Shown: piece after piece, positions 1 through 15,000 of the stretch
Numbering within the stretch: the first letter of the stretch is position 1
Layout of the letters: each line of letters opens with the position of its first letter
From: Diploscapter coronatus
Taxonomy: Eukaryota > Nematoda > Chromadorea > Rhabditida > Rhabditidae
Length of the DNA: 64,000 bases
Assembly: GCA_964036155.1 (NCBI GenBank)
Contig: OZ038422.1
Location: 74,113,201-74,177,200, forward strand
Direction of reading: 5' to 3'
Translations under genes and position numbers: made by a program
The notes under the pieces: model-generated
The model's database searches: none
What the model was told of the DNA's origin: nothing
Seen by the model: only the letters and a program-made list of their open reading frames with translations

Positions 1-3000
1 GAAAGATATTCGGTAATTTCAAGGATTGTTATGAAAATCTCACCTCCTTCTTCAGTTTGTCGGCTTCGGCCTTGGATTTGGCGTCCTGCTGAAATCAGTG
101 GGTCGTATTTTTCACAATGCAATTCTAAATCACTCACGTCTTTCTTCGCCTTCTCGGCCTTCTCGGCTTCGGCCTTGGTCTTCTCAGCCTCGGCCTTGGT
201 CTTCTCAGCCTCGGCCTTGGCCTTGGCTTCTTCCTGAAAGACATTCGTTGATTTCAAGGAACGATTTAGAAATCTCACCTCCTTCTTCAGTTTGTCGGCT
301 TCGGCCTTGGCCTTGGCTTCTTCCTGAAAGACATTCGTTGATTTCAAGGAACGATTTAGAAATCTCACCTCCTTCTTCAGTTTGTCGGCCTCGGCCTTGG
401 ATTTGGCGTCCTGCTGAAATCAGTGGGTCGTATTTTTCACAATGCAATTCTAAATCACTCACGTCTTTCTTCGCCTTCTCGGCCTTCTCGGCTTCGGCCT
501 TGGTCTTCTCAGCCTCGGCCTTGGTCTTCTCAGCCTCGGCCTTGGCCTTGGCTTCTTCCTGAAAGATATTCGGTAATTTCAAGGATTGTTATGAAAATCT
601 CACCTCCTTCTTCAGTTTGTCGGCTTCGGCCTTGGATTTGGCGTCCTGCTGAAATCAGTGGGTCGTATTTTTCACAATGCAATTCTAAATCACTCACGTC
701 TTTCTTCGCCTTCTCGGTCTTCTCAGCCTCGGCCTTGGTCTTCTCAGCCTCGGCCTTGGCCTTGGCTTCTTCCTGAAAGACATTCGTTGATTTCAAGGAA
801 CGATTTAGAAATCTCACCTCCTTCTTCAGTTTGTCGGCCTCGGCCTTGGATTTGGCGTCCTGCTGAAATCAGTGAGTCGTATTTTTCACAATGCAATTCT
901 AAATCACTCACGTCTTTCTTCGCCTTCTCGGCCTTCTCAGCCTCGGCCTTGGTCTTCTCAGCCTCGGCCTTGGCCTTGGCTTCTTCCTGAAAGACATTCG
1001 TTGATTTCAAGGAACGATTTAGAAATCTCACCTCCTTCTTCAGTTTGTCGGCTTCGGCCTTGGCCTTGGCTTCTTCCTGAAAGACATTCGTTGATTTCAA
1101 GGAACGATTTAGAAATCTCACCTCCTTCTTCAGTTTGTCGGCCTCGGCCTTGGATTTGGCGTCCTGCTGAAATCAGTGGGTCGTATTTTTCACAATGCAA
1201 TTCTAAATCACTCACGTCTTTCTTCGCCTTCTCGGCCTTCTCGGCTTCGGCCTTGGTCTTCTCAGCCTCGGCCTTGGTCTTCTCAGCCTCGGCCTTGGCC
1301 TTGGCTTCTTCCTGAAAGATATTCGGTAATTTCAAGGATTGTTATGAAAATCTCACCTCCTTCTTCAGTTTGTCGGCCTCGGCCTTGGATTTGGCGTCCT
1401 GCTGAAATCAGTGAGTCGTATTTTTCACAATGCAATTCTAAATCACTCACGTCTTTCTTCGCCTTCTCGGCCTTCTCGGCCTCGGCCTTGGTCTTCTCAG
1501 CCTCGGCCTTGGCCTTGGCTTCTTCCTGAAAGACATTCGTTGATTTCAAGGAACGATTTAGAAATCTCACCTCCTTCTTCAGTTTGTCGGCCTCGGCCTT
1601 GGATTTGGCGTCCTGCTGAAATCAGTGAGTCGTATTTTTCAAATGTGGAAATTGTTATATCACTCACGTCTTTCTTCGCCTTCTCGGCCTTCTCAGCCTC
1701 GGCCTTGGTCTTCTCAGCCTCGGCCTTGGCCTTGGCTTCTTCCTGAAAGACATTCGTTGATTTCAAGGAACGATTTAGAAATCTCACCTCCTTCTTCAGT
1801 TTGTCGGCTTCGGCCTTGGCCTTGGCTTCTTCCTGAAAGACATTCGTTGATTTCAAGGAACGATTTAGAAATCTCACCTCCTTCTTCAGTTTGTCGGCTT
1901 CGGCCTTGGATTTGGCGTCCTGCTGAAATCAGTGGGTCGTATTTTTCACAATGCAATTCTAAATCACTCACGTCTTTCTTCGCCTTCTCGGCCTTCTCGG
2001 CTTCGGCCTTGGTCTTCTCAGCCTCGGCCTTGGTCTTCTCAGCCTCGGCCTTGGCCTTGGCTTCTTCCTGAAAGATATTCGGTAATTTCAAGGATTGTTA
2101 TGAAAATCTCACCTCCTTCTTCAGTTTGTCGGCTTCGGCCTTGGATTTGGCGTCCTGCTGAAATCAGTGGGTCGTATTTTTCACAATGCAATTCTAAATC
2201 ACTCACGTCTTTCTTCGCCTTCTCGGCCTTCTCGGCTTCGGCCTTGGTCTTCTCAGCCTCGGCCTTGGTCTTCTCAGCCTCGGCCTTGGCCTTGGCTTCT
2301 TCCTGAAAGACATTCGTTGATTTCAAGGAACGATTTAGAAATCTCACCTCCTTCTTCAGTTTGTCGGCTTCGGCCTTGGCCTTGGCTTCTTCCTGAAAGA
2401 CATTCGTTGATTTCAAGGAACGATTTAGAAATCTCACCTCCTTCTTCAGTTTGTCGGCCTCGGCCTTGGATTTGGCGTCCTGCTGAAATCAGTGGGTCGT
2501 ATTTTTCACAATGCAATTCTAAATCACTCACGTCTTTCTTCGCCTTCTCGGCCTTCTCGGCTTCGGCCTTGGTCTTCTCAGCCTCGGCCTTGGTCTTCTC
2601 AGCCTCGGCCTTGGCCTTGGCTTCTTCCTGAAAGATATTCGGTAATTTCAAGGATTGTTATGAAAATCTCACCTCCTTCTTCAGTTTGTCGGCCTCGGCC
2701 TTGGATTTGGCGTCCTGCTGAAATCAGTGAGTCGTATTTTTCACAATGCAATTCTAAATCACTCACGTCTTTCTTCGCCTTCTCGGCCTTCTCGGCCTCG
2801 GCCTTGGTCTTCTCAGCCTCGGCCTTGGCCTTGGCTTCTTCCTGAAAGACATTCGTTGATTTCAAGGAACGATTTAGAAATCTCACCTCCTTCTTCAGTT
2901 TGTCGGCCTCGGCCTTGGATTTGGCGTCCTGCTGAAATCAGTGAGTCGTATTTTTCAAATGTGGAAATTGTTATATCACTCACGTCTTTCTTCGCCTTCT

Positions 3001-6000
3001 CGGCCTTCTCAGCCTCGGCCTTGGTCTTCTCAGCCTCGGCCTTGGCCTTGGCTTCTTCCTGAAAGACATTCGTTGATTTCAAGGAACGATTTAGAAATCT
3101 CACCTCCTTCTTCAGTTTGTCGGCTTCGGCCTTGGATTTGGCGTCCTGCTGAAATCAGTGGGTCGTATTTTTCACAATGCAATTCTAAATCACTCACGTC
3201 TTTCTTCGCCTTCTCGGCCTTCTCGGCTTCGGCCTTGGTCTTCTCAGCCTCGGCCTTGGTCTTCTCAGCCTCGGCCTTGGCCTTGGCTTCTTCCTGAAAG
3301 ATATTCGGTAATTTCAAGGATTGTTATGAAAATCTCACCTCCTTCTTCAGTTTGTCGGCTTCGGCCTTGGATTTGGCGTCCTGCTGAAATCAGTGGGTCG
3401 TATTTTTCACAATGCAATTCTAAATCACTCACGTCTTTCTTCGCCTTCTCGGCCTTCTCGGCTTCGGCCTTGGTCTTCTCAGCCTCGGCCTTGGTCTTCT
3501 CAGCCTCGGCCTTGGCCTTGGCTTCTTCCTGAAAGACATTCGTTGATTTCAAGGAACGATTTAGAAATCTCACCTCCTTCTTCAGTTTGTCGGCCTCGGC
3601 CTTGGATTTGGCGTCCTGCTGAAATCAGTGGGTCGTATTTTTCACAATGCAATTCTAAATCACTCACGTCTTTCTTCGCCTTCTCGGCCTTCTCGGCTTC
3701 GGCCTTGGTCTTCTCAGCCTCGGCCTTGGTCTTCTCAGCCTCGGCCTTGGCCTTGGCTTCTTCCTGAAAGATATTCGGTAATTTCAAGGATTGTTATGAA
3801 AATCTCACCTCCTTCTTCAGTTTGTCGGCTTCGGCCTTGGATTTGGCGTCCTGCTGAAATCAGTGGGTCGTATTTTTCACAATGCAATTCTAAATCACTC
3901 ACGTCTTTCTTCGCCTTCTCGGTCTTCTCAGCCTCGGCCTTGGTCTTCTCAGCCTCGGCCTTGGTCTTCTCAGCCTCGGCCTTGGCCTTGGCTTCTTCCT
4001 GAAAGACATTCGTTGATTTCAAGGAACGATTTAGAAATCTCACCTCCTTCTTCAGTTTGTCGGCCTCGGCCTTGGATTTGGCGTCCTGCTGAAATCAGTG
4101 AGTCGTATTTTTCACAATGCAATTCTAAATCACTCACGTCTTTCTTCGCCTTCTCGGCCTTCTCAGCCTCGGCCTTGGTCTTCTCAGCCTCGGCCTTGGC
4201 CTTGGCTTCTTCCTGAAAGACATTCGTTGATTTCAAGGAACGATTTAGAAATCTCACCTCCTTCTTCAGTTTGTCGGCTTCGGCCTTGGATTTGGCGTCC
4301 TGCTGAAATCAGTGGGTCGTATTTTTCACAATGCAATTCTAAATCACTCACGTCTTTCTTCGCCTTCTCGGCCTTCTCGGCTTCGGCCTTGGTCTTCTCA
4401 GCCTCGGCCTTGGTCTTCTCAGCCTCGGCCTTGGCCTTGGCTTCTTCCTGAAAGACATTCGTTGATTTCAAGGAACGATTTAGAAATCTCACCTCCTTCT
4501 TCAGTTTGTCGGCCTCGGCCTTGGATTTGGCGTCCTGCTGAAATCAGTGGGTCGTATTTTTCACAATGCAATTCTAAATCACTCACGTCTTTCTTCGCCT
4601 TCTCGGCCTTCTCGGCTTCGGCCTTGGTCTTCTCAGCCTCGGCCTTGGTCTTCTCAGCCTCGGCCTTGGCCTTGGCTTCTTCCTGAAAGATATTCGGTAA
4701 TTTCAAGGATTGTTATGAAAATCTCACCTCCTTCTTCAGTTTGTCGGCTTCGGCCTTGGATTTGGCGTCCTGCTGAAATCAGTGGGTCGTATTTTTCACA
4801 ATGCAATTCTAAATCACTCACGTCTTTCTTCGCCTTCTCGGTCTTCTCAGCCTCGGCCTTGGTCTTCTCAGCCTCGGCCTTGGTCTTCTCAGCCTCGGCC
4901 TTGGCCTTGGCTTCTTCCTGAAAGACATTCGTTGATTTCAAGGAACGATTTAGAAATCTCACCTCCTTCTTCAGTTTGTCGGCCTCGGCCTTGGATTTGG
5001 CGTCCTGCTGAAATCAGTGAGTCGTATTTTTCACAATGCAATTCTAAATCACTCACGTCTTTCTTCGCCTTCTCGGCCTTCTCAGCCTCGGCCTTGGTCT
5101 TCTCAGCCTCGGCCTTGGCCTTGGCTTCTTCCTGAAAGACATTCGTTGATTTCAAGGAACGATTTAGAAATCTCACCTCCTTCTTCAGTTTGTCGGCTTC
5201 GGCCTTGGATTTGGCGTCCTGCTGAAATCAGTGGGTCGTATTTTTCACAATGCAATTCTAAATCACTCACGTCTTTCTTCGCCTTCTCGGCCTTCTCAGC
5301 CTCGGCCTTGGTCTTCTCAGCCTCAGCCTCGGCCTTGGTCTTCTCAGCCTCAGCCTTGGCCTTGGCTTCTTCCTGAAAGATATTCGGTAATTTCAAGGAT
5401 TGTTATGAAAATCTCACCTCCTTCTTCAGTTTGTCGGCTTCGGCCTTGGATTTGGCGTCCTGCTGAAATCAGTGGGTCGTATTTTTCACAATGCAATTCT
5501 AAATCACTCACGTCTTTCTTCGCCTTCTCGGCCTTCTCGGCTTCGGCCTTGGTCTTCTCAGCCTCGGCCTTGGTCTTCTCAGCCTCGGCCTTGGCCTTGG
5601 CTTCTTCCTGAAAGATATTCGGTAATTTCAAGGATTGTTATGAAAATCTCACCTCCTTCTTCAGTTTGTCGGCTTCGGCCTTGGATTTGGCGTCCTGCTG
5701 AAATCAGTGGGTCGTATTTTTCACAATGCAATTCTAAATCACTCACGTCTTTCTTCGCCTTCTCGGCCTTCTCAGCCTCGGCCTTGGTCTTCTCAGCCTC
5801 GGCCTTGGCCTTGGCTTCTTCCTGAAAGACATTCGTTGATTTCAAGGAACGATTTAGAAATCTCACCTCCTTCTTCAGTTTGTCGGCCTCGGCCTTGGTC
5901 TTCTCAGCCTCGGCCTTGGCCTTGGCTTCTTCCTGAAAGACATTCGGTAATTTCAAGGATTGTTATGAAAATCTCACCTCCTTCTTCAGTTTGTCGGCTT

Positions 6001-9000
6001 CAGCCTTGGATTTGGCGTCCTGCTGAAATCAGTGGGTCGTATTTTTCACAATGCAATTCTAAATCACTCACGTCTTTCTTCGCCTTCTCGGCCTTCTCAG
6101 CCTCGGCCTTGGTCTTCTCAGCCTCAGCCTTGGCCTTGGCTTCTTCCTGAAAGATATTCGGTAATTTCAAGGATTGTTATGAAAATCTCACCTCCTTCTT
6201 CAGTTTGTCGGCCTCGGCCTTGGATTTGGCGTCCTGCTGAAATCAGTGAGTCGTATTTTTCAAATGTGGAAATTGTTATATCACTCACGTCTTTCTTCGC
6301 CTTCTCGGCCTTCTCAGCCTCGGCCTTGGTCTTCTCAGCCTCGGCCTTGGCCTTGGCTTCTTCCTGAAAGACATTCGTTGATTTCAAGGAACGATTTAGA
6401 AATCTCACCTCCTTCTTCAGTTTGTCGGCCTCGGCCTTGGATTTGGCGTCCTGCTGAAATCAGTGAGTCGTATTTTTCACAATGCAATTCTAAATCACTC
6501 ACGTCTTTCTTCGCCTTCTCGGCCTTCTCAGCCTCGGCCTTGGTCTTCTCAGCCTCGGCCTTGGCCTTGGCTTCTTCCTGAAAGACATTCGTTGATTTCA
6601 AGGAACGATTTAGAAATCTCACCTCCTTCTTCAGTTTGTCGGCTTCGGCCTTGGCCTTGGCTTCTTCCTGAAAGACATTCGTTGATTTCAAGGAACGATT
6701 TAGAAATCTCACCTCCTTCTTCAGTTTGTCGGCCTCGGCCTTGGATTTGGCGTCCTGCTGAAATCAGTGGGTCGTATTTTTCACAATGCAATTCTAAATC
6801 ACTCACGTCTTTCTTCGCCTTCTCGGTCTTCTCAGCCTCGGCCTTGGTCTTCTCAGCCTCGGCCTTGGCCTTGGCTTCTTCCTGAAAGACATTCGTTGAT
6901 TTCAAGGAACGATTTAGAAATCTCACCTCCTTCTTCAGTTTGTCGGCCTCGGCCTTGGATTTGGCGTCCTGCTGAAATCAGTGGGTCGTATTTTTCACAA
7001 TGCAATTCTAAATCACTCACGTCTTTCTTCGCCTTCTCGGTCTTCTCAGCCTCGGCCTTGGTCTTCTCAGCCTCGGCCTTGGCCTTGGCTTCTTCCTGAA
7101 AGACATTCGTTGATTTCAAGGAACGATTTAGAAATCTCACCTCCTTCTTCAGTTTGTCGGCTTCGGCCTTGGCCTTGGCTTCTTCCTGAAAGACATTCGT
7201 TGATTTCAAGGAACGATTTAGAAATCTCACCTCCTTCTTCAGTTTGTCGGCCTCGGCCTTGGATTTGGCGTCCTGCTGAAATCAGTGGGTCGTATTTTTC
7301 ACAATGCAATTCTAAATCACTCACGTCTTTCTTCGCCTTCTCGGCCTTCTCGGCTTCGGCCTTGGTCTTCTCAGCCTCGGCCTTGGTCTTCTCAGCCTCG
7401 GCCTTGGCCTTGGCTTCTTCCTGAAAGATATTCGGTAATTTCAAGGATTGTTATGAAAATCTCACCTCCTTCTTCAGTTTGTCGGCTTCGGCCTTGGATT
7501 TGGCGTCCTGCTGAAATCAGTGGGTCGTATTTTTCACAATGCAATTCTAAATCACTCACGTCTTTCTTCGCCTTCTCGGTCTTCTCAGCCTCGGCCTTGG
7601 TCTTCTCAGCCTCGGCCTTGGCCTTGGCTTCTTCCTGAAAGACATTCGTTGATTTCAAGGAACGATTTAGAAATCTCACCTCCTTCTTCAGTTTGTCGGC
7701 TTCGGCCTTGGATTTGGCGTCCTGCTGAAATCAGTGGGTCGTATTTTTCACAATGCAATTCTAAATCACTCACGTCTTTCTTCGCCTTCTCGGCCTTCTC
7801 GGCTTCGGCCTTGGTCTTCTCAGCCTCGGCCTTGGTCTTCTCAGCCTCGGCCTTGGCCTTGGCTTCTTCCTGAAAGACATTCGTTGATTTCAAGGAACGA
7901 TTTAGAAATCTCACCTCCTTCTTCAGTTTGTCGGCCTCGGCCTTGGATTTGGCGTCCTGCTGAAATCAGTGAGTCGTATTTTTCACAATGCAATTCTAAA
8001 TCACTCACGTCTTTCTTCGCCTTCTCGGCCTTCTCGGCTTCGGCCTTGGTCTTCTCAGCCTCGGCCTTGGTCTTCTCAGCCTCGGCCTTGGCCTTGGCTT
8101 CTTCCTGAAAGATATTCGGTAATTTCAAGGATTGTTATGAAAATCTCACCTCCTTCTTCAGTTTGTCGGCTTCGGCCTTGGATTTGGCGTCCTGCTGAAA
8201 TCAGTGGGTCGTATTTTTCACAATGCAATTCTAAATCACTCACGTCTTTCTTCGCCTTCTCGGCCTTCTCGGCTTCGGCCTTGGTCTTCTCAGCCTCGGC
8301 CTTGGTCTTCTCAGCCTCGGCCTTGGCCTTGGCTTCTTCCTGAAAGATATTCGGTAATTTCAAGGATTGTTATGAAAATCTCACCTCCTTCTTCAGTTTG
8401 TCGGCTTCGGCCTTGGATTTGGCGTCCTGCTGAAATCAGTGGGTCGTATTTTTCACAATGCAATTCTAAATCACTCACGTCTTTCTTCGCCTTCTCGGTC
8501 TTCTCAGCCTCGGCCTTGGTCTTCTCAGCCTCGGCCTTGGCCTTGGCTTCTTCCTGAAAGACATTCGTTGATTTCAAGGAACGATTTAGAAATCTCACCT
8601 CCTTCTTCAGTTTGTCGGCTTCGGCCTTGGATTTGGCGTCCTGCTGAAATCAGTGGGTCGTATTTTTCACAATGCAATTCTAAATCACTCACGTCTTTCT
8701 TCGCCTTCTCGGCCTTCTCGGCTTCGGCCTTGGTCTTCTCAGCCTCAGCCTTGGCCTTGGCTTCTTCCTGAAAGATATTCGGTAATTTCAAGGATTGTTA
8801 TGAAAATCTCACCTCCTTCTTCAGTTTGTCGGCTTCGGCCTTGGCCTTGGCTTCTTCCTGAAAGACATTCGTTGATTTCAAGGAACGATTTAGAAATCTC
8901 ACCTCCTTCTTCAGTTTGTCGGCCTCGGCCTTGGATTTGGCGTCCTGCTGAAATCAGTGAGTCGTATTTTTCAAATGTGGAAATTGTTATATCACTCACG

Positions 9001-12000
9001 TCTTTCTTCGCCTTCTCGGCCTTCTCAGCCTCGGCCTTGGTCTTCTCAGCCTCGGCCTTGGCCTTGGCTTCTTCCTGAAAGACATTCGTTGATTTCAAGG
9101 AACGATTTAGAAATCTCACCTCCTTCTTCAGTTTGTCGGCCTCGGCCTTGGTCTTCTCAGCCTCGGCCTTGGCCTTGGCTTCTTCCTGAAAGACATTCGG
9201 TAATTTCAAGGATTGTTATGAAAATCTCACCTCCTTCTTCAGTTTGTCGGCCTCGGCCTTGGATTTGGCGTCCTGCTGAAATCAGTGGGTCGTATTTTTC
9301 ACAATGCAATTCTAAATCACTCACGTCTTTCTTCGCCTTCTCGGCCTTCTCGGCTTCGGCCTTGGTCTTCTCAGCCTCGGCCTTGGCCTTGGCTTCTTCC
9401 TGAAAGACATTCGTTGATTTCAAGGAACGATTTAGAAATCTCACCTCCTTCTTCAGTTTGTCGGCCTCGGCCTTGGATTTGGCGTCCTGCTGAAATCAGT
9501 GAGTCGTATTTTTCACAATGCAATTCTAAATCACTCACGTCTTTCTTCGCCTTCTCGGCCTTCTCAGCCTCGGCCTTGGTCTTCTCAGCCTCGGCCTTGG
9601 CCTTGGCTTCTTCCTGAAAGACATTCGTTGATTTCAAGGAACGATTTAGAAATCTCACCTCCTTCTTCAGTTTGTCGGCCTCGGCCTTGGTCTTCTCAGC
9701 CTCGGCCTTGGCCTTGGCTTCTTCCTGAAAGACATTCGGTAATTTCAAGGATTGTTATGAAAATCTCACCTCCTTCTTCAGTTTGTCGGCTTCAGCCTTG
9801 GATTTGGCGTCCTGCTGAAATCAGTGGGTCGTATTTTTCACAATGCAATTCTAAATCACTCACGTCTTTCTTCGCCTTCTCGGCCTTCTCGGCCTCGGCC
9901 TTGGTCTTCTCAGCCTCGGCCTTGGCCTTGGCTTCTTCCTGAAAGACATTTGTTGATTTCAAGGAACGATTTAGAAATCTCACCTCCTTCTTCAGTTTGT
10001 CGGCCTCGGCCTTGGATTTGGCGTCCTGCTGAAATCAGTGAGTCGTATTTTTCACAATGCAATTCTAAATCACTCACGTCTTTCTTCGCCTTCTCGGCCT
10101 TCTCAGCCTCGGCCTTGGTCTTCTCAGCCTCAGCCTTGGCCTTGGCTTCTTCCTGAAAGATATTCGGTAATTTCAAGGATTGTTATGAAAATCTCACCTC
10201 CTTCTTCAGTTTGTCGGCTTCAGCCTTGGATTTGGCGTCCTGCTGAAATCAGTGAGTCGTATTTTTCACAATGCAATTCTAAATCACTCACGTCTTTCTT
10301 CGCCTTCTCGGCCTTCTCAGCCTCGGCCTTGGTCTTCTCAGCCTCAGCCTTGGCCTTGGCTTCTTCCTGAAAGATATTCGGTAATTTCAAGGATTGTTAT
10401 GAAAATCTCACCTCCTTCTTCAGTTTGTCGGCTTCAGCCTTGGATTTGGCGTCCTGCTGAAATCAGTGAGTCGTATTTTTCACAATGCAATTCTAAATCA
10501 CTCACGTCTTTCTTCGCCTTCTCGGCCTTCTCGGCCTCGGCCTTGGTCTTCTCAGCCTCGGCCTTGGCCTTGGCTTCTTCCTGAAAGACATTCGTTGATT
10601 TCAAGGAACGATTTAGAAATCTCACCTCCTTCTTCAGTTTGTCGGCCTCGGCCTTGGATTTGGCGTCCTGCTGAAATCAGTGAGTCGTATTTTTCACAAT
10701 GCAATTCTAAATCACTCACGTCTTTCTTCGCCTTCTCGGCCTTCTCGGCCTCGGCCTTGGTCTTCTCAGCCTCGGCCTTGGCCTTGGCTTCTTCCTGAAA
10801 GATATTCGGTAATTTCAAGGATTGTTATGAAAATCTCACCTCCTTCTTCAGTTTGTCGGCTTCAGCCTTGGATTTGGCGTCCTGCTGAAATCAGTGAGTC
10901 GTATTTTTCACAATGCAATTCTAAATCACTCACGTCTTTCTTCGCCTTCTCGGCCTTCTCAGCCTCGGCCTTGGTCTTCTCAGCCTCAGCCTTGGCCTTG
11001 GCTTCTTCCTGAAAGATATTCGGTAATTTCAAGGATTGTTATGAAAATCTCACCTCCTTCTTCAGTTTGTCGGCCTCGGCCTTGGATTTGGCGTCCTGCT
11101 GAAATCAGTGAGTCGTATTTTTCAAATGTGGAAATTGTTATATCACTCACGTCTTTCTTCGCCTTCTCGGCCTTCTCAGCCTCGGCCTTGGTCTTCTCAG
11201 CCTCGGCCTTGGCCTTGGCTTCTTCCTGAAAGACATTCGTTGATTTCAAGGAACGATTTAGAAATCTCACCTCCTTCTTCAGTTTGTCGGCCTCGGCCTT
11301 GGATTTGGCGTCCTGCTGAAATCAGTGAGTCGTATTTTTCACAATGCAATTCTAAATCACTCACGTCTTTCTTCGCCTTCTCGGCCTTCTCGGCTTCGGC
11401 CTTGGTCTTCTCAGCCTCAGCCTTGGCCTTGGCTTCTTCCTGAAAGATATTCGGTAATTTCAAGGATTGTTATGAAAATCTCACCTCCTTCTTCAGTTTG
11501 TCGGCTTCGGCCTTGGCCTTGGCTTCTTCCTGAAAGACATTCGTTGATTTCAAGGAACGATTTAGAAATCTCACCTCCTTCTTCAGTTTGTCGGCTTCGG
11601 CCTTGGATTTGGCGTCCTGCTGAAATCAGTGGGTCGTATTTTTCACAATGCAATTCTAAATCACTCACGTCTTTCTTCGCCTTCTCGGCCTTCTCGGCTT
11701 CGGCCTTGGTCTTCTCAGCCTCAGCCTTGGCCTTGGCTTCTTCCTGAAAGATATTCGGTAATTTCAAGGATTGTTATGAAAATCTCACCTCCTTCTTCAG
11801 TTTGTCGGCTTCGGCCTTGGCCTTGGCTTCTTCCTGAAAGACATTCGTTGATTTCAAGGAACGATTTAGAAATCTCACCTCCTTCTTCAGTTTGTCGGCT
11901 TCGGCCTTGGATTTGGCGTCCTGCTGAAATCAGTGGGTCGTATTTTTCACAATGCAATTCTAAATCACTCACGTCTTTCTTCGCCTTCTCGGCCTTCTCG

Positions 12001-15000
12001 GCTTCGGCCTTGGTCTTCTCAGCCTCAGCCTTGGCCTTGGCTTCTTCCTGAAAGATATTCGGTAATTTCAAGGATTGTTATGAAAATCTCACCTCCTTCT
12101 TCAGTTTGTCGGCTTCGGCCTTGGCCTTGGCTTCTTCCTGAAAGACATTCGTTGATTTCAAGGAACGATTTAGAAATCTCACCTCCTTCTTCAGTTTGTC
12201 GGCTTCGGCCTTGGATTTGGCGTCCTGCTGAAATCAGTGGGTCGTATTTTTCACAATGCAATTCTAAATCACTCACGTCTTTCTTCGCCTTCTCGGCCTT
12301 CTCGGCCTCGGCCTTGGCCTTGGCTTCTTCCTGAAAGACATTCGTTGATTTCAAGGAACGATTTAGAAATCTCACCTCCTTCTTCAGTTTGTCGGCCTCG
12401 GCCTTGGATTTGGCGTCCTGCTGAAATCAGTGAGTCGTATTTTTCAAATGTGGAAATTGTTATATCACTCACGTCTTTCTTCGCCTTCTCGGCCTTCTCG
12501 GCCTCGGCCTTGGTCTTCTCAGCCTCGGCCTTGGCCTTGGCTTCTTCCTGAAAGATATTCGGTAATTTCAAGGATTGTTATGAAAATCTCACCTCCTTCT
12601 TCAGTTTGTCGGCTTCAGCCTTGGATTTGGCGTCCTGCTGAAATCAGTGAGTCGTATTTTTCACAATGCAATTCTAAATCACTCACGTCTTTCTTCGCCT
12701 TCTCGGCCTTCTCAGCCTCGGCCTTGGTCTTCTCAGCCTCAGCCTTGGCCTTGGCTTCTTCCTGAAAGATATTCGGTAATTTCAAGGATTGTTATGAAAA
12801 TCTCACCTCCTTCTTCAGTTTGTCGGCCTCGGCCTTGGATTTGGCGTCCTGCTGAAATCAGTGAGTCGTATTTTTCAAATGTGGAAATTGTTATATCACT
12901 CACGTCTTTCTTCGCCTTCTCGGCCTTCTCAGCCTCGGCCTTGGTCTTCTCAGCCTCGGCCTTGGCCTTGGCTTCTTCCTGAAAGACATTCGTTGATTTC
13001 AAGGAACGATTTAGAAATCTCACCTCCTTCTTCAGTTTGTCGGCCTCGGCCTTGGATTTGGCGTCCTGCTGAAATCAGTGAGTCGTATTTTTCACAATGC
13101 AATTCTAAATCACTCACGTCTTTCTTCGCCTTCTCGGCCTTCTCGGCTTCGGCCTTGGTCTTCTCAGCCTCAGCCTTGGCCTTGGCTTCTTCCTGAAAGA
13201 TATTCGGTAATTTCAAGGATTGTTATGAAAATCTCACCTCCTTCTTCAGTTTGTCGGCTTCGGCCTTGGCCTTGGCTTCTTCCTGAAAGACATTCGTTGA
13301 TTTCAAGGAACGATTTAGAAATCTCACCTCCTTCTTCAGTTTGTCGGCTTCGGCCTTGGATTTGGCGTCCTGCTGAAATCAGTGGGTCGTATTTTTCACA
13401 ATGCAATTCTAAATCACTCACGTCTTTCTTCGCCTTCTCGGCCTTCTCGGCTTCGGCCTTGGTCTTCTCAGCCTCAGCCTTGGCCTTGGCTTCTTCCTGA
13501 AAGATATTCGGTAATTTCAAGGATTGTTATGAAAATCTCACCTCCTTCTTCAGTTTGTCGGCTTCGGCCTTGGCCTTGGCTTCTTCCTGAAAGACATTCG
13601 TTGATTTCAAGGAACGATTTAGAAATCTCACCTCCTTCTTCAGTTTGTCGGCTTCGGCCTTGGATTTGGCGTCCTGCTGAAATCAGTGGGTCGTATTTTT
13701 CACAATGCAATTCTAAATCACTCACGTCTTTCTTCGCCTTCTCGGCCTTCTCGGCTTCGGCCTTGGTCTTCTCAGCCTCAGCCTTGGCCTTGGCTTCTTC
13801 CTGAAAGATATTCGGTAATTTCAAGGATTGTTATGAAAATCTCACCTCCTTCTTCAGTTTGTCGGCTTCGGCCTTGGCCTTGGCTTCTTCCTGAAAGACA
13901 TTCGTTGATTTCAAGGAACGATTTAGAAATCTCACCTCCTTCTTCAGTTTGTCGGCTTCGGCCTTGGATTTGGCGTCCTGCTGAAATCAGTGGGTCGTAT
14001 TTTTCACAATGCAATTCTAAATCACTCACGTCTTTCTTCGCCTTCTCGGCCTTCTCGGCCTCGGCCTTGGCCTTGGCTTCTTCCTGAAAGACATTCGTTG
14101 ATTTCAAGGAACGATTTAGAAATCTCACCTCCTTCTTCAGTTTGTCGGCCTCGGCCTTGGATTTGGCGTCCTGCTGAAATCAGTGAGTCGTATTTTTCAA
14201 ATGTGGAAATTGTTATATCACTCACGTCTTTCTTCGCCTTCTCGGCCTTCTCGGCCTCGGCCTTGGTCTTCTCAGCCTCGGCCTTGGCCTTGGCTTCTTC
14301 CTGAAAGATATTCGGTAATTTCAAGGATTGTTATGAAAATCTCACCTCCTTCTTCAGTTTGTCGGCTTCAGCCTTGGATTTGGCGTCCTGCTGAAATCAG
14401 TGAGTCGTATTTTTCACAATGCAATTCTAAATCACTCACGTCTTTCTTCGCCTTCTCGGCCTTCTCAGCCTCGGCCTTGGTCTTCTCAGCCTCAGCCTTG
14501 GCCTTGGCTTCTTCCTGAAAGATATTCGGTAATTTCAAGGATTGTTATGAAAATCTCACCTCCTTCTTCAGTTTGTCGGCCTCGGCCTTGGATTTGGCGT
14601 CCTGCTGAAATCAGTGAGTCGTATTTTTCAAATGTGGAAATTGTTATATCACTCACGTCTTTCTTCGCCTTCTCGGCCTTCTCAGCCTCGGCCTTGGTCT
14701 TCTCAGCCTCGGCCTTGGCCTTGGCTTCTTCCTGAAAGACATTCGTTGATTTCAAGGAACGATTTAGAAATCTCACCTCCTTCTTCAGTTTGTCGGCCTC
14801 GGCCTTGGATTTGGCGTCCTGCTGAAATCAGTGAGTCGTATTTTTCACAATGCAATTCTAAATCACTCACGTCTTTCTTCGCCTTCTCGGCCTTCTCGGC
14901 TTCGGCCTTGGTCTTCTCAGCCTCAGCCTTGGCCTTGGCTTCTTCCTGAAAGATATTCGGTAATTTCAAGGATTGTTATGAAAATCTCACCTCCTTCTTC

